Origin: Bacteroides zhangwenhongii
Lineage (GTDB): Bacteria; Bacteroidota; Bacteroidia; Bacteroidales; Bacteroidaceae
Assembly: GCF_009193325.2 (NCBI RefSeq)
Contig: NZ_CP059856.1
Span: 4,588,001-4,652,000 of the forward strand
Reading direction: 5' to 3'
DNA: 64,000 nt
The notes below the pieces were generated by a model. The model saw nothing but the letters and a program-made list of their open reading frames with translations. It did not search any database and was not told the origin of the DNA. The stretch's first letter is position 1, and each line of letters starts with the position of its first letter. This document shows positions 1 to 9,628 of this stretch, one piece after another. The position numbers and the translations under genes were made by a program.

Positions 1-2
1 AG

Positions 3-1448
3 CCCTATTATGATGACGGAGGAGGGAACATCATTATGAGTACTTATTCCAAACCTTTATATAACAATCAAGGTGAATTGTACGCCATCTTTATCGCCAG
101 CATATCCCTTTCACAGTTTACCGACAACATAAGTCTGATGAAGCCCTATCCTACCAGCTACACCTACTTACTTAGCCGCAACGGAAGTTTCCTGACTCAT
201 GAAGACAGAAGTAAGATTCTGAATGAAACCGTATTCGCAGAATCATTTGCAACGGATAATCGGGCACAGGAACAAATTGGGCACGATATGCTGGCAGGAC
301 AAACCGGAACAATGCGGTTCAACAATTTAGGAACGGATTCATATGCTTTCTATACCGCTATCCCAGAGACCGGATGGTCTGTATGTACAGTCTGTCCGAG
401 CCGGATTATCCTTCAGGAGCTGGATAGCACTTCCCGAAAAATCATTTATACTTTCCTGATCGGCATACTAATACTGTTCATAATTGTATATAGTATTATC
501 CGACGACTGGTACGCCCATTGGAACAGTTCTCCCAATCGGCCCGTGAAATTGCTACCGGAAGATTTGATGTAACTTTACCACAGGTCTATTCCAAGGATG
601 AAATCAAGGATTTGCACGATTCTCTGGCTTATATGCAAAAATCCCTGTCTGCTTACGTAAGTGAATTAAAAGAAACGACAGCCCACAAAGAACGGATCGA
701 AAGTGAGCTTTCCATAGCTAGAGAAATACAGATGGGAATGATACCCAAGATCTTCCCGCCTTACCCCGACCGTAACGACGTGGACTTACATGCTATCTTA
801 CATCCCGCCAAAGAAGTGGGAGGCGATCTTTATGACTTCTATATGGATGGCAACCGACTCTACTTCCTGATAGGAGATGTATCGGGAAAAGGCGTGCCGG
901 CTTCCCTATTCATGGCTATCACCCGTAGCCTATTCCGCACCCTGTCCCATCAAGTAGATTCACCGGCCAAAATCGTCACAGAGATGAACAACTCAATCTC
1001 TAACAGTAACGAATCCAATATGTTTGTGACACTAATTGTCGGAATTCTTGACTTATCAACAGGCAAAATGAAAATCTGCAATGCCGGTCATAATCCTCCC
1101 ATACTCATACATCCGGACAAGCACGTATCATTCTTGGAGTTTCCGACTCAGATATTCGTAGGAGTCATTGATAGCTCTACATATACGGACACAGAAATTA
1201 CCTTAGAAAAAGGAAGTAAGTTATTCCTTTATACAGATGGAGTTACAGAAGCTGAGAATGCGGAGAAGGAGCTTTATGGTGATGAAAAATTACAGAAAGT
1301 TTTATCTGATAATGCCTCTTCGGATGTGCGCACTATCGTCGATGTCATTGTCACCTCCATCGCAGACCATGTGCAAGAAGCTGAAGCCAGTGATGACCTG
1401 ACTATCTTACTCATTCAATACGAACCCGAATATAAAATCATTAACTAA
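3..1448 (+). CDS. SpoIIE-family serine phosphatase with extracellular sensor, 5' partial
   Basis: This is the C-terminal part of a membrane-anchored PP2C-type (SpoIIE/RsbU) protein phosphatase. The reading frame is open to the left edge, and codons before the first internal ATG (36) read PYYDDGGNII, typical of a dCache-type sensor, so the true start lies outside the window. In order I see the end of the extracellular sensor (to about residue 140 counted from position 36), one membrane helix (IIYTFLIGILILFIIVYSII), a HAMP linker with a short coiled coil, and the phosphatase domain with metal-binding acidic motifs GGDLYDF and GDVSGKG. By family, it would dephosphorylate an anti-sigma-factor antagonist in a partner-switching circuit. 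The RsbW-like kinase begins 9 bp downstream, which supports that role. No STAS-domain partner is visible here. Confidence 0.9.
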   Translation, partial: PYYDDGGGNIIMSTYSKPLYNNQGELYAIFIASISLSQFTDNISLMKPYPTSYTYLLSRNGSFLTHEDRSKILNETVFAESFATDNRAQEQIGHDMLAGQTGTMRFNNLGTDSYAFYTAIPETGWSVCTVCPSRIILQELDSTSRKIIYTFLIGILILFIIVYSIIRRLVRPLEQFSQSAREIATGRFDVTLPQVYSKDEIKDLHDSLAYMQKSLSAYVSELKETTAHKERIESELSIAREIQMGMIPKIFPPYPDRNDVDLHAILHPAKEVGGDLYDFYMDGNRLYFLIGDVSGKGVPASLFMAITRSLFRTLSHQVDSPAKIVTEMNNSISNSNESNMFVTLIVGILDLSTGKMKICNAGHNPPILIHPDKHVSFLEFPTQIFVGVIDSSTYTDTEITLEKGSKLFLYTDGVTEAENAEKELYGDEKLQKVLSDNASSDVRTIVDVIVTSIADHVQEAEASDDLTILLIQYEPEYKIIN

Positions 1449-1457
1449 TACATCATT

Positions 1458-1865
1458 ATGGAAAAAGAAATAACAATCTCGAACAATCTAAACGAAATAA
1501 CTGTTTTAGCCAGTTTTATAGAAGAAGTAGGCGAAGAACTTTCTCTGTCTGTAGAAACAACCATGAATATCAATCTGGCTCTAGAAGAAGCTGTTGCCAA
1601 TATCATCATGTATGCCTATCCTCCACAAGAGCAGCATGCCATTTTGCTAAAAGTAACGGCTACCGAAAAACAACTGATATTCCTTCTGACGGATAAAGGA
1701 GCCTCTTTCGACCCCACACAAGTGGAAGATGTGGATATTACACTTCCTATTGAAGAACGTCCTATCGGGGGATTGGGTATTTTCCTGATTCGAAGCATTA
1801 TGAATGAAATATCCTACCAACGCATCGATAACGAAAATCGACTAATAATGAAGAAAGATATTTAA
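1458..1865 (+). CDS. RsbW-like anti-sigma factor serine kinase / ATP-binding protein
   Basis: A 135-residue cytosolic GHKL ATPase of the RsbW/SpoIIAB type (HATPase_c_2). The N box with EEAVANIIMYAY, the DKGASFDP box and the glycine-rich GGLGIFLIRSIM lid are all present, so nucleotide binding is expected. The length fits the family. It starts 9 bp after the SpoIIE-type phosphatase and is almost certainly co-transcribed with it; the pair would form the kinase/phosphatase arms of a partner-switching switch. The controlled sigma factor or STAS antagonist is not visible. The transcription unit ends in a perfect inverted repeat just downstream. Confidence 0.88.
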   Translation: MEKEITISNNLNEITVLASFIEEVGEELSLSVETTMNINLALEEAVANIIMYAYPPQEQHAILLKVTATEKQLIFLLTDKGASFDPTQVEDVDITLPIEERPIGGLGIFLIRSIMNEISYQRIDNENRLIMKKDI

Positions 1866-1867
1866 CA

Positions 1868-1901
1868 TTATCCGGAAAAGGTTGCATTGTTTTCCGGATA
1901 A
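1868..1901 (+). terminator. Perfect 12-bp hairpin after rsbW-like gene
   Basis: TTATCCGGAAAA and TTTTCCGGATAA form a perfect 12-bp stem around a 10-nt loop directly after the stop codon at 1865. There is no long U tract, so it may be a weak intrinsic terminator or an RNA 3'-end stabiliser. It separates the phosphatase/kinase pair from the regulator gene. Confidence 0.65.
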
Positions 1902-1928
1902 AACGATGGGGCATATTAAAGATTTTAT

Positions 1929-1936
1929 TATCTTTG
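1929..1936 (+). promoter_or_regulatory. Putative -7 element for the hybrid regulator
   Basis: TATCTTTG matches the Bacteroides -7 consensus TAnnTTTG and lies 28 bp before the ATG at 1965. No good -33 TTTG is seen. Confidence 0.5.
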
Positions 1937-1964
1937 GTGCCATTATTAATCTTATGACCTAATA

Positions 1965-4900
1965 ATGAGCAACCTTAAAAATATAGTCATTTGCCTGCTA
2001 TTTCTGTATTTAGGTACCCATTCCGCTTTTTCGGAAATTCCGGAACCTATCAACTTTTCTTATATCTCTATCAATGAAGGATTGTCACAAAGCACTGTAT
2101 TCGCCATTGATCAGGACAAACGGGGCAATATGTGGTTTGCCACTTATGATGGGGTAAACAAATATGATGGATACGCATTCACAGTTTACCAACACAATGA
2201 AGATGATCCTAACAGCATTGCCAATGACATTTCAAGAATTGTCAAGACCGATAGTCAGGGACGGGTTTGGATAGGAACACGAGACGGTCTATCTTATTAT
2301 GATGAAGAAAAAGACCAATTCAAGAACTTTTTCTATGAAAAAAAAGGCAAACGGCAACAGGTCAACGGCATCGCAGAAATCTCTCCTGAGCAATTGTTGG
2401 TAAGCACACAGGAAGGTCTGATCATGTTCGACAGCCAAGAATCCAAGTTTGTAGAAGATGCTTTCAGCACTGCCATGCACAAAATCATAGCTTCCGCTCT
2501 TTACCGGCATGGCGACATAATCTATATCGGTACGATGGAAGACGGGCTTTACAGTTATTCCGTCACTCAAAAAAATCTGGAGAAAGTGACTCCTATATTG
2601 GATACCAAGCGGATTCAGGCTATTTTACAGCAATCTCCCACCCGAATATGGATAGCTACCGAAGGGGCAGGCTTATTATTGCTCAATCCGAAAACTAAAG
2701 AACTAAAGACATACCTCCATTCCTCCTCCGATCCGAAAAGTATAAGTTCCAATTACATACGTTCTCTGGCATTGGATTCACAAAACCGTCTATGGATAGG
2801 AACTTTCAATGATTTGAATATTTATCACGAAGCCAGTGACTCGTTCGTCTCATATAGCAGCAGTCCGGTAGAAAGCGGCAGCCTTTCGCAACGTTCCGTC
2901 CGAAGTATTTTTATGGATTCACAGGGAGGAATGTGGCTTGGCACCTACTTTGGCGGTCTCAACTATTACCATCCCATCCGAAACCGATTCAAGAATATAC
3001 AGCGCATCCCATATAAGAACTCGTTGAGTGACAATGTAGTAAGCTGTATTGTAGAAGACAAGGACAAGAATCTGTGGATAGGAACCAATGACGGCGGATT
3101 AAATCTATACAACACCAAGACACAACATTTCACCCATTACGCCTTGCAAGAAAACGAGCGTGAAATCGGTATCGGTTCCAACAATATCAAAGCTGTATAT
3201 GTGGATGAAGAAAAATCATTGGTATATATAGGTACACACGCCGGAGGATTGAACGTCCTCCACCGTAACAGTGGACGGATGGAAAGTTTCAATCAGCTGA
3301 ACAGCCAGCTTGTCAATGAGAATGTATATGCCATCCTTCCCGACAAAGACGGTAATCTCTTATTGGGAACACTCAGCGCTTTAGTCCGTTTCAATCCGAA
3401 AGAACGCAGTTTTACAACCATAGAAAAAGAGAAAGACGGCACGCCTTTCACTCCCCAACGAATCACAATCTTATTCAGGGATTCCCACAAACGACTTTGG
3501 ATTGGCGGCGAAGAGGGTATATCAGTCTTTCAACAGGAAGGACCGGAAATACAAGAAGTTACGATACTACCTGAATCATCAGTTACAAAGTTATTTACCA
3601 ATTGCATTTACGAGGCTTCCAATGGTATTATTTGGATAGGCACACGTGAAGGAGTCTATTGCTTTAATGAGGAAGAAAAAACAATCAAACGATACACTAC
3701 AATTAATGGACTGCCCAATAATGTGGTCTACGGCATACTGGAAGATACTTTCGGACGACTTTGGCTGAGTACCAATCGTGGTATTTCCTGTTTCAATCCG
3801 GAAACGGAAAAGTTCCGTAACTTTACAGAATCGGATGGATTACAAAGTAATCAATTCAACTCTTCCTCCTACTGCCGCACTGCCAACGGGCAAATGTACT
3901 TTGGTGGTATCAATGGTATCACTACTTTCCGTCCGGAGTTGTTGCTGGACAATCCATACACTCCACCGGTAGTAATAACCAAGCTACAGCTATTTAATAA
4001 AACGGTCCGCCCGGACGATGAAACAGGCATATTGACTAAAAACATCAGTGAAACTGAAAGTATCACACTGAAATCCTGGCAAACAGCTTTCACCATTGAG
4101 TTCGTCGTATCCAATTATATTTCAGGACAACATAATACTTTCGCTTACAAGCTGGAAGGATACGATAAAGAATGGTATTATCTGACAGATAAACGTAGTG
4201 TTTCCTACTCTAATCTGCCACAAGGGACTTATCATTTCATGGTAAAAGCCGCCAATAGTGACGGTAAATGGAACACTATCCCAACTGTACTCGAGATTAT
4301 CGTACTTCCGATATGGTATAAAACATGGTGGGCTATTCTTCTTTTCCTAGCCACTTTTATCGGCTTCATCACTTTCGTTTTTCGTTTCTTCTGGATGCGC
4401 AAAAGCATGGAAGCTGAACTGGAAATAGAACGCAGGGACAAAGAACATCAGGAGGAAATCAACCAAATGAAAATGCGTTTCTTCATCAATATCTCCCATG
4501 AACTTCGTACCCCATTGACTCTTATCCTGGCTCCTCTGCAGGATATCATCAATAAGATAAGCGATCGTTGGACACGAAACCAATTAGAATATATCCAACG
4601 AAACGCTAATCGTCTGCTACACCTTGTCAATCAGTTGATGGATTATCGCCGTGCCGAACTCGGAGTATTCGAATTGAAAGCCAAGAAAGCGAACGCTTAC
4701 CAACTGATACAAGAAAATTTCTTGTTTTATGATAAACTGGCACGCCACAAAAAGATAACTTATACTCTCCACTCCGATCTGGAAGATAAAGAGGTACTTT
4801 TTGATCCTAATTATCTGGAATTGATAGTAAACAACCTGCTTTCGAATGCTTTCAAATATACAGAAAGCGGCCAAAGCATTACTGTCACGTTGAAGGAAGA

Positions 4901-6026
4901 AAATAATTATCTGGTGTTGCAAGTCAGTGATACCGGTATCGGTATTCCTATCAATAAACAGGGAAAAATATTCGAGCGTTTCTACCAGATCGAAAGTGAA
5001 CATGTAGGAAGTGGTATCGGACTTTCATTGATACAACGTCTGGTCGAACTACATCACGGACATATCGAACTGGATAGCGAAGAAGGAAAAGGAAGTACGT
5101 TCTCCGTCTATCTGCCACAGGACATAAGTATCTACAAGCCCTCCGAACTGGCTGCCAACGGCAATAAGAGCGAGGAGGAACAGGTATATTCCACCAATTC
5201 CAAAGAAATGTATTTCATCGACACGGAAAAGGTGGAGAATGAAGCTATAGAATCCGGTGACAAAAAGCGAGGAACCATTCTCATCGTAGAAGACAACAAT
5301 GAAATCCGGCACTATCTAAGTAGCGGGCTTGCCGAACTGTTCAATATATTAGAGGCAGGAAATGGTGAAGAAGCATTGGAGAAACTGAAAGGAAATGAGG
5401 TAGATATTATCGTGACTGATGTGATGATGCCCGTTATGGATGGTATCAAGTTATGCAAAAATGTGAAACAGAACATTCCGACCTGTCACATTCCGGTAAT
5501 TATGTTATCAGCCAAAAGCGAAATAAAAGACCAGATGGAAGGTCTGCAAATGGGTGCGGACGACTACATCCCCAAACCTTTCTCTCTTTCGATCCTGACC
5601 ACGAAGATACAAAATATGATGCGTACACGCAGACGTATGCTTGAACGTTATTCCAAGTCTTTGGAAGTAGAACCCGAAAAGATCACGTTTAATGCCATGG
5701 ACGAGGCTTTGCTTAAACGTGCCGTAAGTATTGTAGAAAAGAATATGGACAATATCGAGTTCTCCACCGATGAGTTTGCCAGAGAAATGAACATGAGCCG
5801 CTCCAACTTGCACTTGAAACTGAAAGCGATTACCGGTGAATCCACGATCGACTTTATACGTAAGATTCGTTTCAACGAAGCTGCCAAACTATTGAAAGAC
5901 GGACGTTATACCGTAGCGGAAGTCAGTACAATGGTGGGATTCAATACCCCGTCTTACTTTGCTACAAGTTTCAAGAAATATTTTGGATACCTACCGACAG
6001 AATATATTAAGAGGACAAAAGGATAA
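1965..6026 (+). CDS. Hybrid two-component system regulator (HTCS) of the heparin/heparan sulfate PUL
   Basis: A 1353-residue one-protein two-component system. A signal peptide (about 1-24) is followed by an extracytoplasmic beta-propeller sensor built of repeats with WIGT/WFAT-type turns (about 30-700), a Y_Y_Y domain (about 700-780), a membrane helix (about 787-810), HisKA with phospho-acceptor H845 in ISHELRTP, an HATPase_c domain with DTGIGIP and GSGIGLSL boxes, a receiver domain with phospho-acceptor D1152 in VTDVMMP, and a C-terminal AraC-type helix-turn-helix (about 1245-1353). Such proteins bind an oligosaccharide in the periplasm and activate the neighbouring PUL; here that is the downstream heparinase locus. 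The effector is inferred to be a heparan sulfate oligosaccharide. Its stop codon is fused directly to a truncated ATPase gene. Confidence 0.93.
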   Translation: MSNLKNIVICLLFLYLGTHSAFSEIPEPINFSYISINEGLSQSTVFAIDQDKRGNMWFATYDGVNKYDGYAFTVYQHNEDDPNSIANDISRIVKTDSQGRVWIGTRDGLSYYDEEKDQFKNFFYEKKGKRQQVNGIAEISPEQLLVSTQEGLIMFDSQESKFVEDAFSTAMHKIIASALYRHGDIIYIGTMEDGLYSYSVTQKNLEKVTPILDTKRIQAILQQSPTRIWIATEGAGLLLLNPKTKELKTYLHSSSDPKSISSNYIRSLALDSQNRLWIGTFNDLNIYHEASDSFVSYSSSPVESGSLSQRSVRSIFMDSQGGMWLGTYFGGLNYYHPIRNRFKNIQRIPYKNSLSDNVVSCIVEDKDKNLWIGTNDGGLNLYNTKTQHFTHYALQENEREIGIGSNNIKAVYVDEEKSLVYIGTHAGGLNVLHRNSGRMESFNQLNSQLVNENVYAILPDKDGNLLLGTLSALVRFNPKERSFTTIEKEKDGTPFTPQRITILFRDSHKRLWIGGEEGISVFQQEGPEIQEVTILPESSVTKLFTNCIYEASNGIIWIGTREGVYCFNEEEKTIKRYTTINGLPNNVVYGILEDTFGRLWLSTNRGISCFNPETEKFRNFTESDGLQSNQFNSSSYCRTANGQMYFGGINGITTFRPELLLDNPYTPPVVITKLQLFNKTVRPDDETGILTKNISETESITLKSWQTAFTIEFVVSNYISGQHNTFAYKLEGYDKEWYYLTDKRSVSYSNLPQGTYHFMVKAANSDGKWNTIPTVLEIIVLPIWYKTWWAILLFLATFIGFITFVFRFFWMRKSMEAELEIERRDKEHQEEINQMKMRFFINISHELRTPLTLILAPLQDIINKISDRWTRNQLEYIQRNANRLLHLVNQLMDYRRAELGVFELKAKKANAYQLIQENFLFYDKLARHKKITYTLHSDLEDKEVLFDPNYLELIVNNLLSNAFKYTESGQSITVTLKEENNYLVLQVSDTGIGIPINKQGKIFERFYQIESEHVGSGIGLSLIQRLVELHHGHIELDSEEGKGSTFSVYLPQDISIYKPSELAANGNKSEEEQVYSTNSKEMYFIDTEKVENEAIESGDKKRGTILIVEDNNEIRHYLSSGLAELFNILEAGNGEEALEKLKGNEVDIIVTDVMMPVMDGIKLCKNVKQNIPTCHIPVIMLSAKSEIKDQMEGLQMGADDYIPKPFSLSILTTKIQNMMRTRRRMLERYSKSLEVEPEKITFNAMDEALLKRAVSIVEKNMDNIEFSTDEFAREMNMSRSNLHLKLKAITGESTIDFIRKIRFNEAAKLLKDGRYTVAEVSTMVGFNTPSYFATSFKKYFGYLPTEYIKRTKG

Positions 6027-6959
6027 GTCCAAATCCAAAAAAATGCTCGAAAAAAGAAAATTATCATCATTGATGAAGCACAACGTATCGAAAATATAGG
6101 ATTACGCTTAAAACTAATCACCGACCAAATAAATGGAATACAATTGATTGCCACAGGAAGTTCCTCGTTCGACTTAGCCAATAAAGTAAATGAGCCTCTT
6201 ACCGGAAGAAAATGGGAATATAAAATGTACCCTCTTTCTTTTCAAGAAATGGTCAATCATCATGGTTTACTGGATGAAAAACGTCTGTTACCACACCGCT
6301 TGGTTTTTGGCTATTATCCGGATGTAGTTACACATCCCGGTTCGGAAAGTGAAATTCTGAAGTTACTATCAGACAGCTACCTATATAAAGATATTTTAGA
6401 TTGGGAACACATCAAAAAGGCAGACAAGATTGTAAAACTCCTTCAAGCACTGGCTTTTCAAATAGGCTCTGAAGTCTCTTATAATGAATTAGGACAATTA
6501 TGTGATCTTGATCCGAAAACAGTAGAACGCTATGTTATATTGCTCGAACAATCATATATAATCTTCCGTTTAGGTTCATTCAGCCGTAATCTCAGGAATG
6601 AACTAAAAAGCAGCCGAAAAATATATTTCTATGATAATGGAATACGTAACGCTGTAATCGCCAACTTTTCGTTAGCAGAAACCCGTTCAGATATAGGAGC
6701 TTTATTTGAGAATTTCCTTGTTTCAGAACGAATCAAATATCTTCAATATCACCATTTATGGCATAACACATGGTTTTGGCGTACAACTGCCATGCAGGAA
6801 ATAGACTTGATAGAAGAAGGAAATGGAAAGTTAATGACTTATGAATTCAAGTGGAATCCCAAACGTTCTGCCAAATTTCCAAGAGCATTTTCTGAGAATT
6901 ATCCGGGAGCTACTTTTACAGTAATAACTCCGGAGAATATAGAAGAATTTTTATTGTAA
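6027..6959 (+). pseudogene. 5'-truncated AAA_14/DUF4143 ATPase remnant
   Basis: From the codon right after the regulator's stop, an open frame reads through a Walker B segment (KKIIIIDEAQRIE), the sensor segment QLIATGSSSFDL, and a full C-terminal DUF4143 region ending near EEFLL. Family members are about 380-400 residues with a Walker A P-loop near the N terminus; here everything before Walker B is missing and no ATG lies in frame at a sensible place (the earliest usable start is a TTG at 6144). The gene therefore looks decapitated by a rearrangement whose breakpoint coincides with the 3' end of the regulator. The downstream part is not obviously decayed, so truncation may be recent. Confidence 0.8.
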
Positions 6960-7142
6960 AACAGCAATATGAACCTCTCTTTCATCGCCTGTGACATTTT
7001 TGTAGTTATTCTAAGTATTATAGGGGGAAATACAAAAATGTTGCAGTCCTCATTATCAAAGGTTTAAGTCCAAAAACAAGGGTAAAATAGAATAAGTTTA
7101 CAAAAAACAACAGGATGTTTTCGCTTTTTTCCAAGAGAAAAG

Positions 7143-7214
7143 TGCATTTTTTCTTTAATGCATTACAGTTGTGTAACCGATAAGTTACACTTGTCTTTCC
7201 ATGTGGTTACACAA
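7143..7214 (+). promoter_or_regulatory. Cluster of inverted repeats upstream of the PUL
   Basis: Within the 507-bp gene-free stretch 6960-7466, TGCATT (7143-7148) pairs with AATGCA (7157-7162). TTGTGTAACC (7169-7178) is a perfect inverted match of GGTTACACAA (7205-7214), with a third GTTACAC copy at 7184-7190 that also pairs with the first. These could be operator sites or an RNA hairpin. They lie more than 200 bp upstream of the likely promoter. The rest of the stretch shows no gene. Confidence 0.4.
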
Positions 7215-7432
7215 CAGCAACCGGTCGATTACTCAACTCCAACTCATTAACTCTATTAGACGAACTTATCAAAAGACCAAGATGTTTTGCATAATATAAG
7301 TAGACGAGATTATTAACACTACAGCACAATTCTACAAAATGCTACGGCCTTTTCCACGTATCAAACAGGAACATTGCACAAAATTGAAATACTATTCAAT
7401 AAAATTATCCATAATCAGGCTACTTTACTCCA

Positions 7433-7440
7433 TATATTTG
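7433..7440 (+). promoter_or_regulatory. Putative -7 promoter element for the first PL12 gene
   Basis: TATATTTG matches TAnnTTTG and lies 50 bp before the preferred ATG at 7491. No clear -33 box is seen, as is common at activator-dependent PUL promoters. Confidence 0.5.
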
Positions 7441-7490
7441 CAGAGAAATAAATCAGTACTCAGAAATTGCGTAAACTAATAATTAATACT

Positions 7491-9623
7491 ATGAACTTCG
7501 GTAATAAATTAGGTATCCACATATTGTTATTTCTTATCGCCACGTTTATAGCGTGCACTGACAACGACATTCAGGAAAACAATAATAATCTTCCTCCCAA
7601 AGACGAGCCAACCCCTCCTCAGGAAGAGGCCGAAGAACATTTATTTGATATTCTCAATCTTGATTATCCGGGATTAGAAGAAATAAAATCTTTATATAAA
7701 AGCGGTGAGAATGATGCAGCAATGCAAAAGTTACTTACCTACTACAGAAGCAGAACGGCCATTGAAAACCCCAATCTGACTGCTACTCTTAATGACACGG
7801 AGCAAGGTTATGCCGATTATGCCATAGACGAATATCGTTTTTACGTCAATGACAATTACTTGGAAGACAAAGATCGGAAAATTCCATATTCACTGAAAAG
7901 TAACGGCCAAACGATTAATTGGCAATTTGCTCCCGAAGGTGCTGATAATGAATATCAAAAGCAGTTACATCGCCATAATTGGATACCAATGCAGGGCAAA
8001 GCCTATCAAAAATCCAAGAATGAAAAATATATGCTTTCATGGAAAGAAGTATATACAGATTGGATACTCAAAAATCCAAAGCCGAATGGGAAGCCGGACA
8101 AATTCCAATGGCACCAGCTCCAAATGTCCACACGTATTATGGGGCAAACAGAATCTTTCGAGTATTTCAAATCCTCCCCTCATTTCACTCCGGAATGGCT
8201 TTCCTTTTTCCTCATACATTTTGCTGAACATGCCGATTATTTATCTATGTACAAATATTCCGGAGAAAACAATATTCTACTAAGCCAGGCAGTAGCATTG
8301 GTATTTGCCGGAACATTGTTTCCGGAACTTAAGAATGCCCCACAATGGCAGAAAACAGGATGTGAGATTATAAATGATCAAACTACAAAGTTATTTTTGG
8401 AAGATGGAATGACTAACGATCTCTCTCTTCATTATCATATAGGCATAGTAGACGGACTTTATGATCTCAAACGGCTTATCCAACTGAATAAATTGCCGGA
8501 CAATCTGCTCTCACCGCAGCTCGATGAAACACTTTTGAAAGCCACCAAAGTTGTCATGCACTTCACATACCCAAGTTATTTTGAGAAAGGAAGCAAACAG
8601 TGCAGTCCCGCATTCAATGATTCATGGATAAAAACACGCAGTGTATTAAACAAAAACTTTGTGAAGTATGCGGCAATGTTTCCGGAAGATTCTGAATTAA
8701 AGTATATGCAAACGTATGGTAATGAAGGCACTCTTCCCGACAGCAGAATCAAAACATTCGAAGATTCCGGATTTTATGTATTGCGCAACGGTTGGACACC
8801 AGAGTCTACAATGCTGATACTTAGCAATAACATATCTTCCAAGTTACAAGACTCAAGCCATAACCAACTTGATAACGGAACATTCGAGTTATATCATAAC
8901 GGTCGTAATTTCTTTCCGGACTCCGGAGTATGTTCATATATGAAAGAGGATGATGCAGAAGTAATGAAACTACGCAGATGGTTTCGGCAAACCAAAGCGC
9001 ACAATACAATGGTACTGGGAAAATCTGAAGATCATGAAGATATCGGTGCAGAAAATATCAGCAAGGCAGAAGGCAAGTTACTACTAAAAGAAGAAAATGC
9101 CGACCAACAACTCATAGTTACCGAAAATCAAGGATACAATGATTTCAAACACCGCCGTGCTGTTTTTTATGTAAAACAACCGACCGAATTTTTCGTATTG
9201 GTAGATGAAGGATTTGGCACAGCAACCGGTTATGCAAAATTATATTTCCATCTTTGCGATGAAACATCTGTAAATAATGTTATTCTGGACAGTCAAGAGG
9301 CAGGCGCACATACTACCTTTGAAAACAATAACTTATTAATCCGAAGCTTTGGAAATCAGGCCATCACCCTAAAGCCTTTTGATGGACGGATATCTTATCA
9401 GACCGACAGAAAATACTCAACAAGAAAAGCCTATTCACTTGTTATGAAGAAACAAAGAAGTATCCCCGTGCGATACATTACCATACTATATCCGGTCAGT
9501 AAGGTTTCCAATCAAAAGATCAGTGCAAAATTTACTGATGACTCGTCAAACTCAAACCATGTTTCTATTGAAGTGACTATCAGTAATCAGGTATATCCAC
9601 TAAGCTTTCAACTCAAACACTAA
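7491..9623 (+). CDS. PL12-family heparinase II/III-like lyase lipoprotein (extra copy)
   Basis: A 710-residue heparin/heparan sulfate lyase-like protein. I start it at ATG 7491 rather than TTG 7467 because this gives a clean lipoprotein signal (ILLFLIATFIAC, then D-rich tether), which suggests export to the cell surface or outer membrane. An alpha/alpha-toroid N-terminal half begins with the family signature LNLDYPGLEEIK, followed by the heparinase II/III beta-sheet half with DNGTFELYHNGRNFFPDSG. It is strikingly similar throughout to the protein at 12245-14410, pointing to local duplication. One difference is that the conserved W-x-x-Q-P stretch before DNGTFEL reads SSHNQLDNGTFEL here. Substrate specificity is inferred from family and context. 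Confidence 0.88.
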   Translation: MNFGNKLGIHILLFLIATFIACTDNDIQENNNNLPPKDEPTPPQEEAEEHLFDILNLDYPGLEEIKSLYKSGENDAAMQKLLTYYRSRTAIENPNLTATLNDTEQGYADYAIDEYRFYVNDNYLEDKDRKIPYSLKSNGQTINWQFAPEGADNEYQKQLHRHNWIPMQGKAYQKSKNEKYMLSWKEVYTDWILKNPKPNGKPDKFQWHQLQMSTRIMGQTESFEYFKSSPHFTPEWLSFFLIHFAEHADYLSMYKYSGENNILLSQAVALVFAGTLFPELKNAPQWQKTGCEIINDQTTKLFLEDGMTNDLSLHYHIGIVDGLYDLKRLIQLNKLPDNLLSPQLDETLLKATKVVMHFTYPSYFEKGSKQCSPAFNDSWIKTRSVLNKNFVKYAAMFPEDSELKYMQTYGNEGTLPDSRIKTFEDSGFYVLRNGWTPESTMLILSNNISSKLQDSSHNQLDNGTFELYHNGRNFFPDSGVCSYMKEDDAEVMKLRRWFRQTKAHNTMVLGKSEDHEDIGAENISKAEGKLLLKEENADQQLIVTENQGYNDFKHRRAVFYVKQPTEFFVLVDEGFGTATGYAKLYFHLCDETSVNNVILDSQEAGAHTTFENNNLLIRSFGNQAITLKPFDGRISYQTDRKYSTRKAYSLVMKKQRSIPVRYITILYPVSKVSNQKISAKFTDDSSNSNHVSIEVTISNQVYPLSFQLKH

Positions 9624-9628
9624 AAGTT

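Noticed and set aside
6144..6959. Treating the ATPase frame as an intact gene starting at TTG 6144
   Set aside because: Homologous codons with Walker B precede this TTG in frame back to 6027, showing that it is a truncated gene and not a naturally short one.
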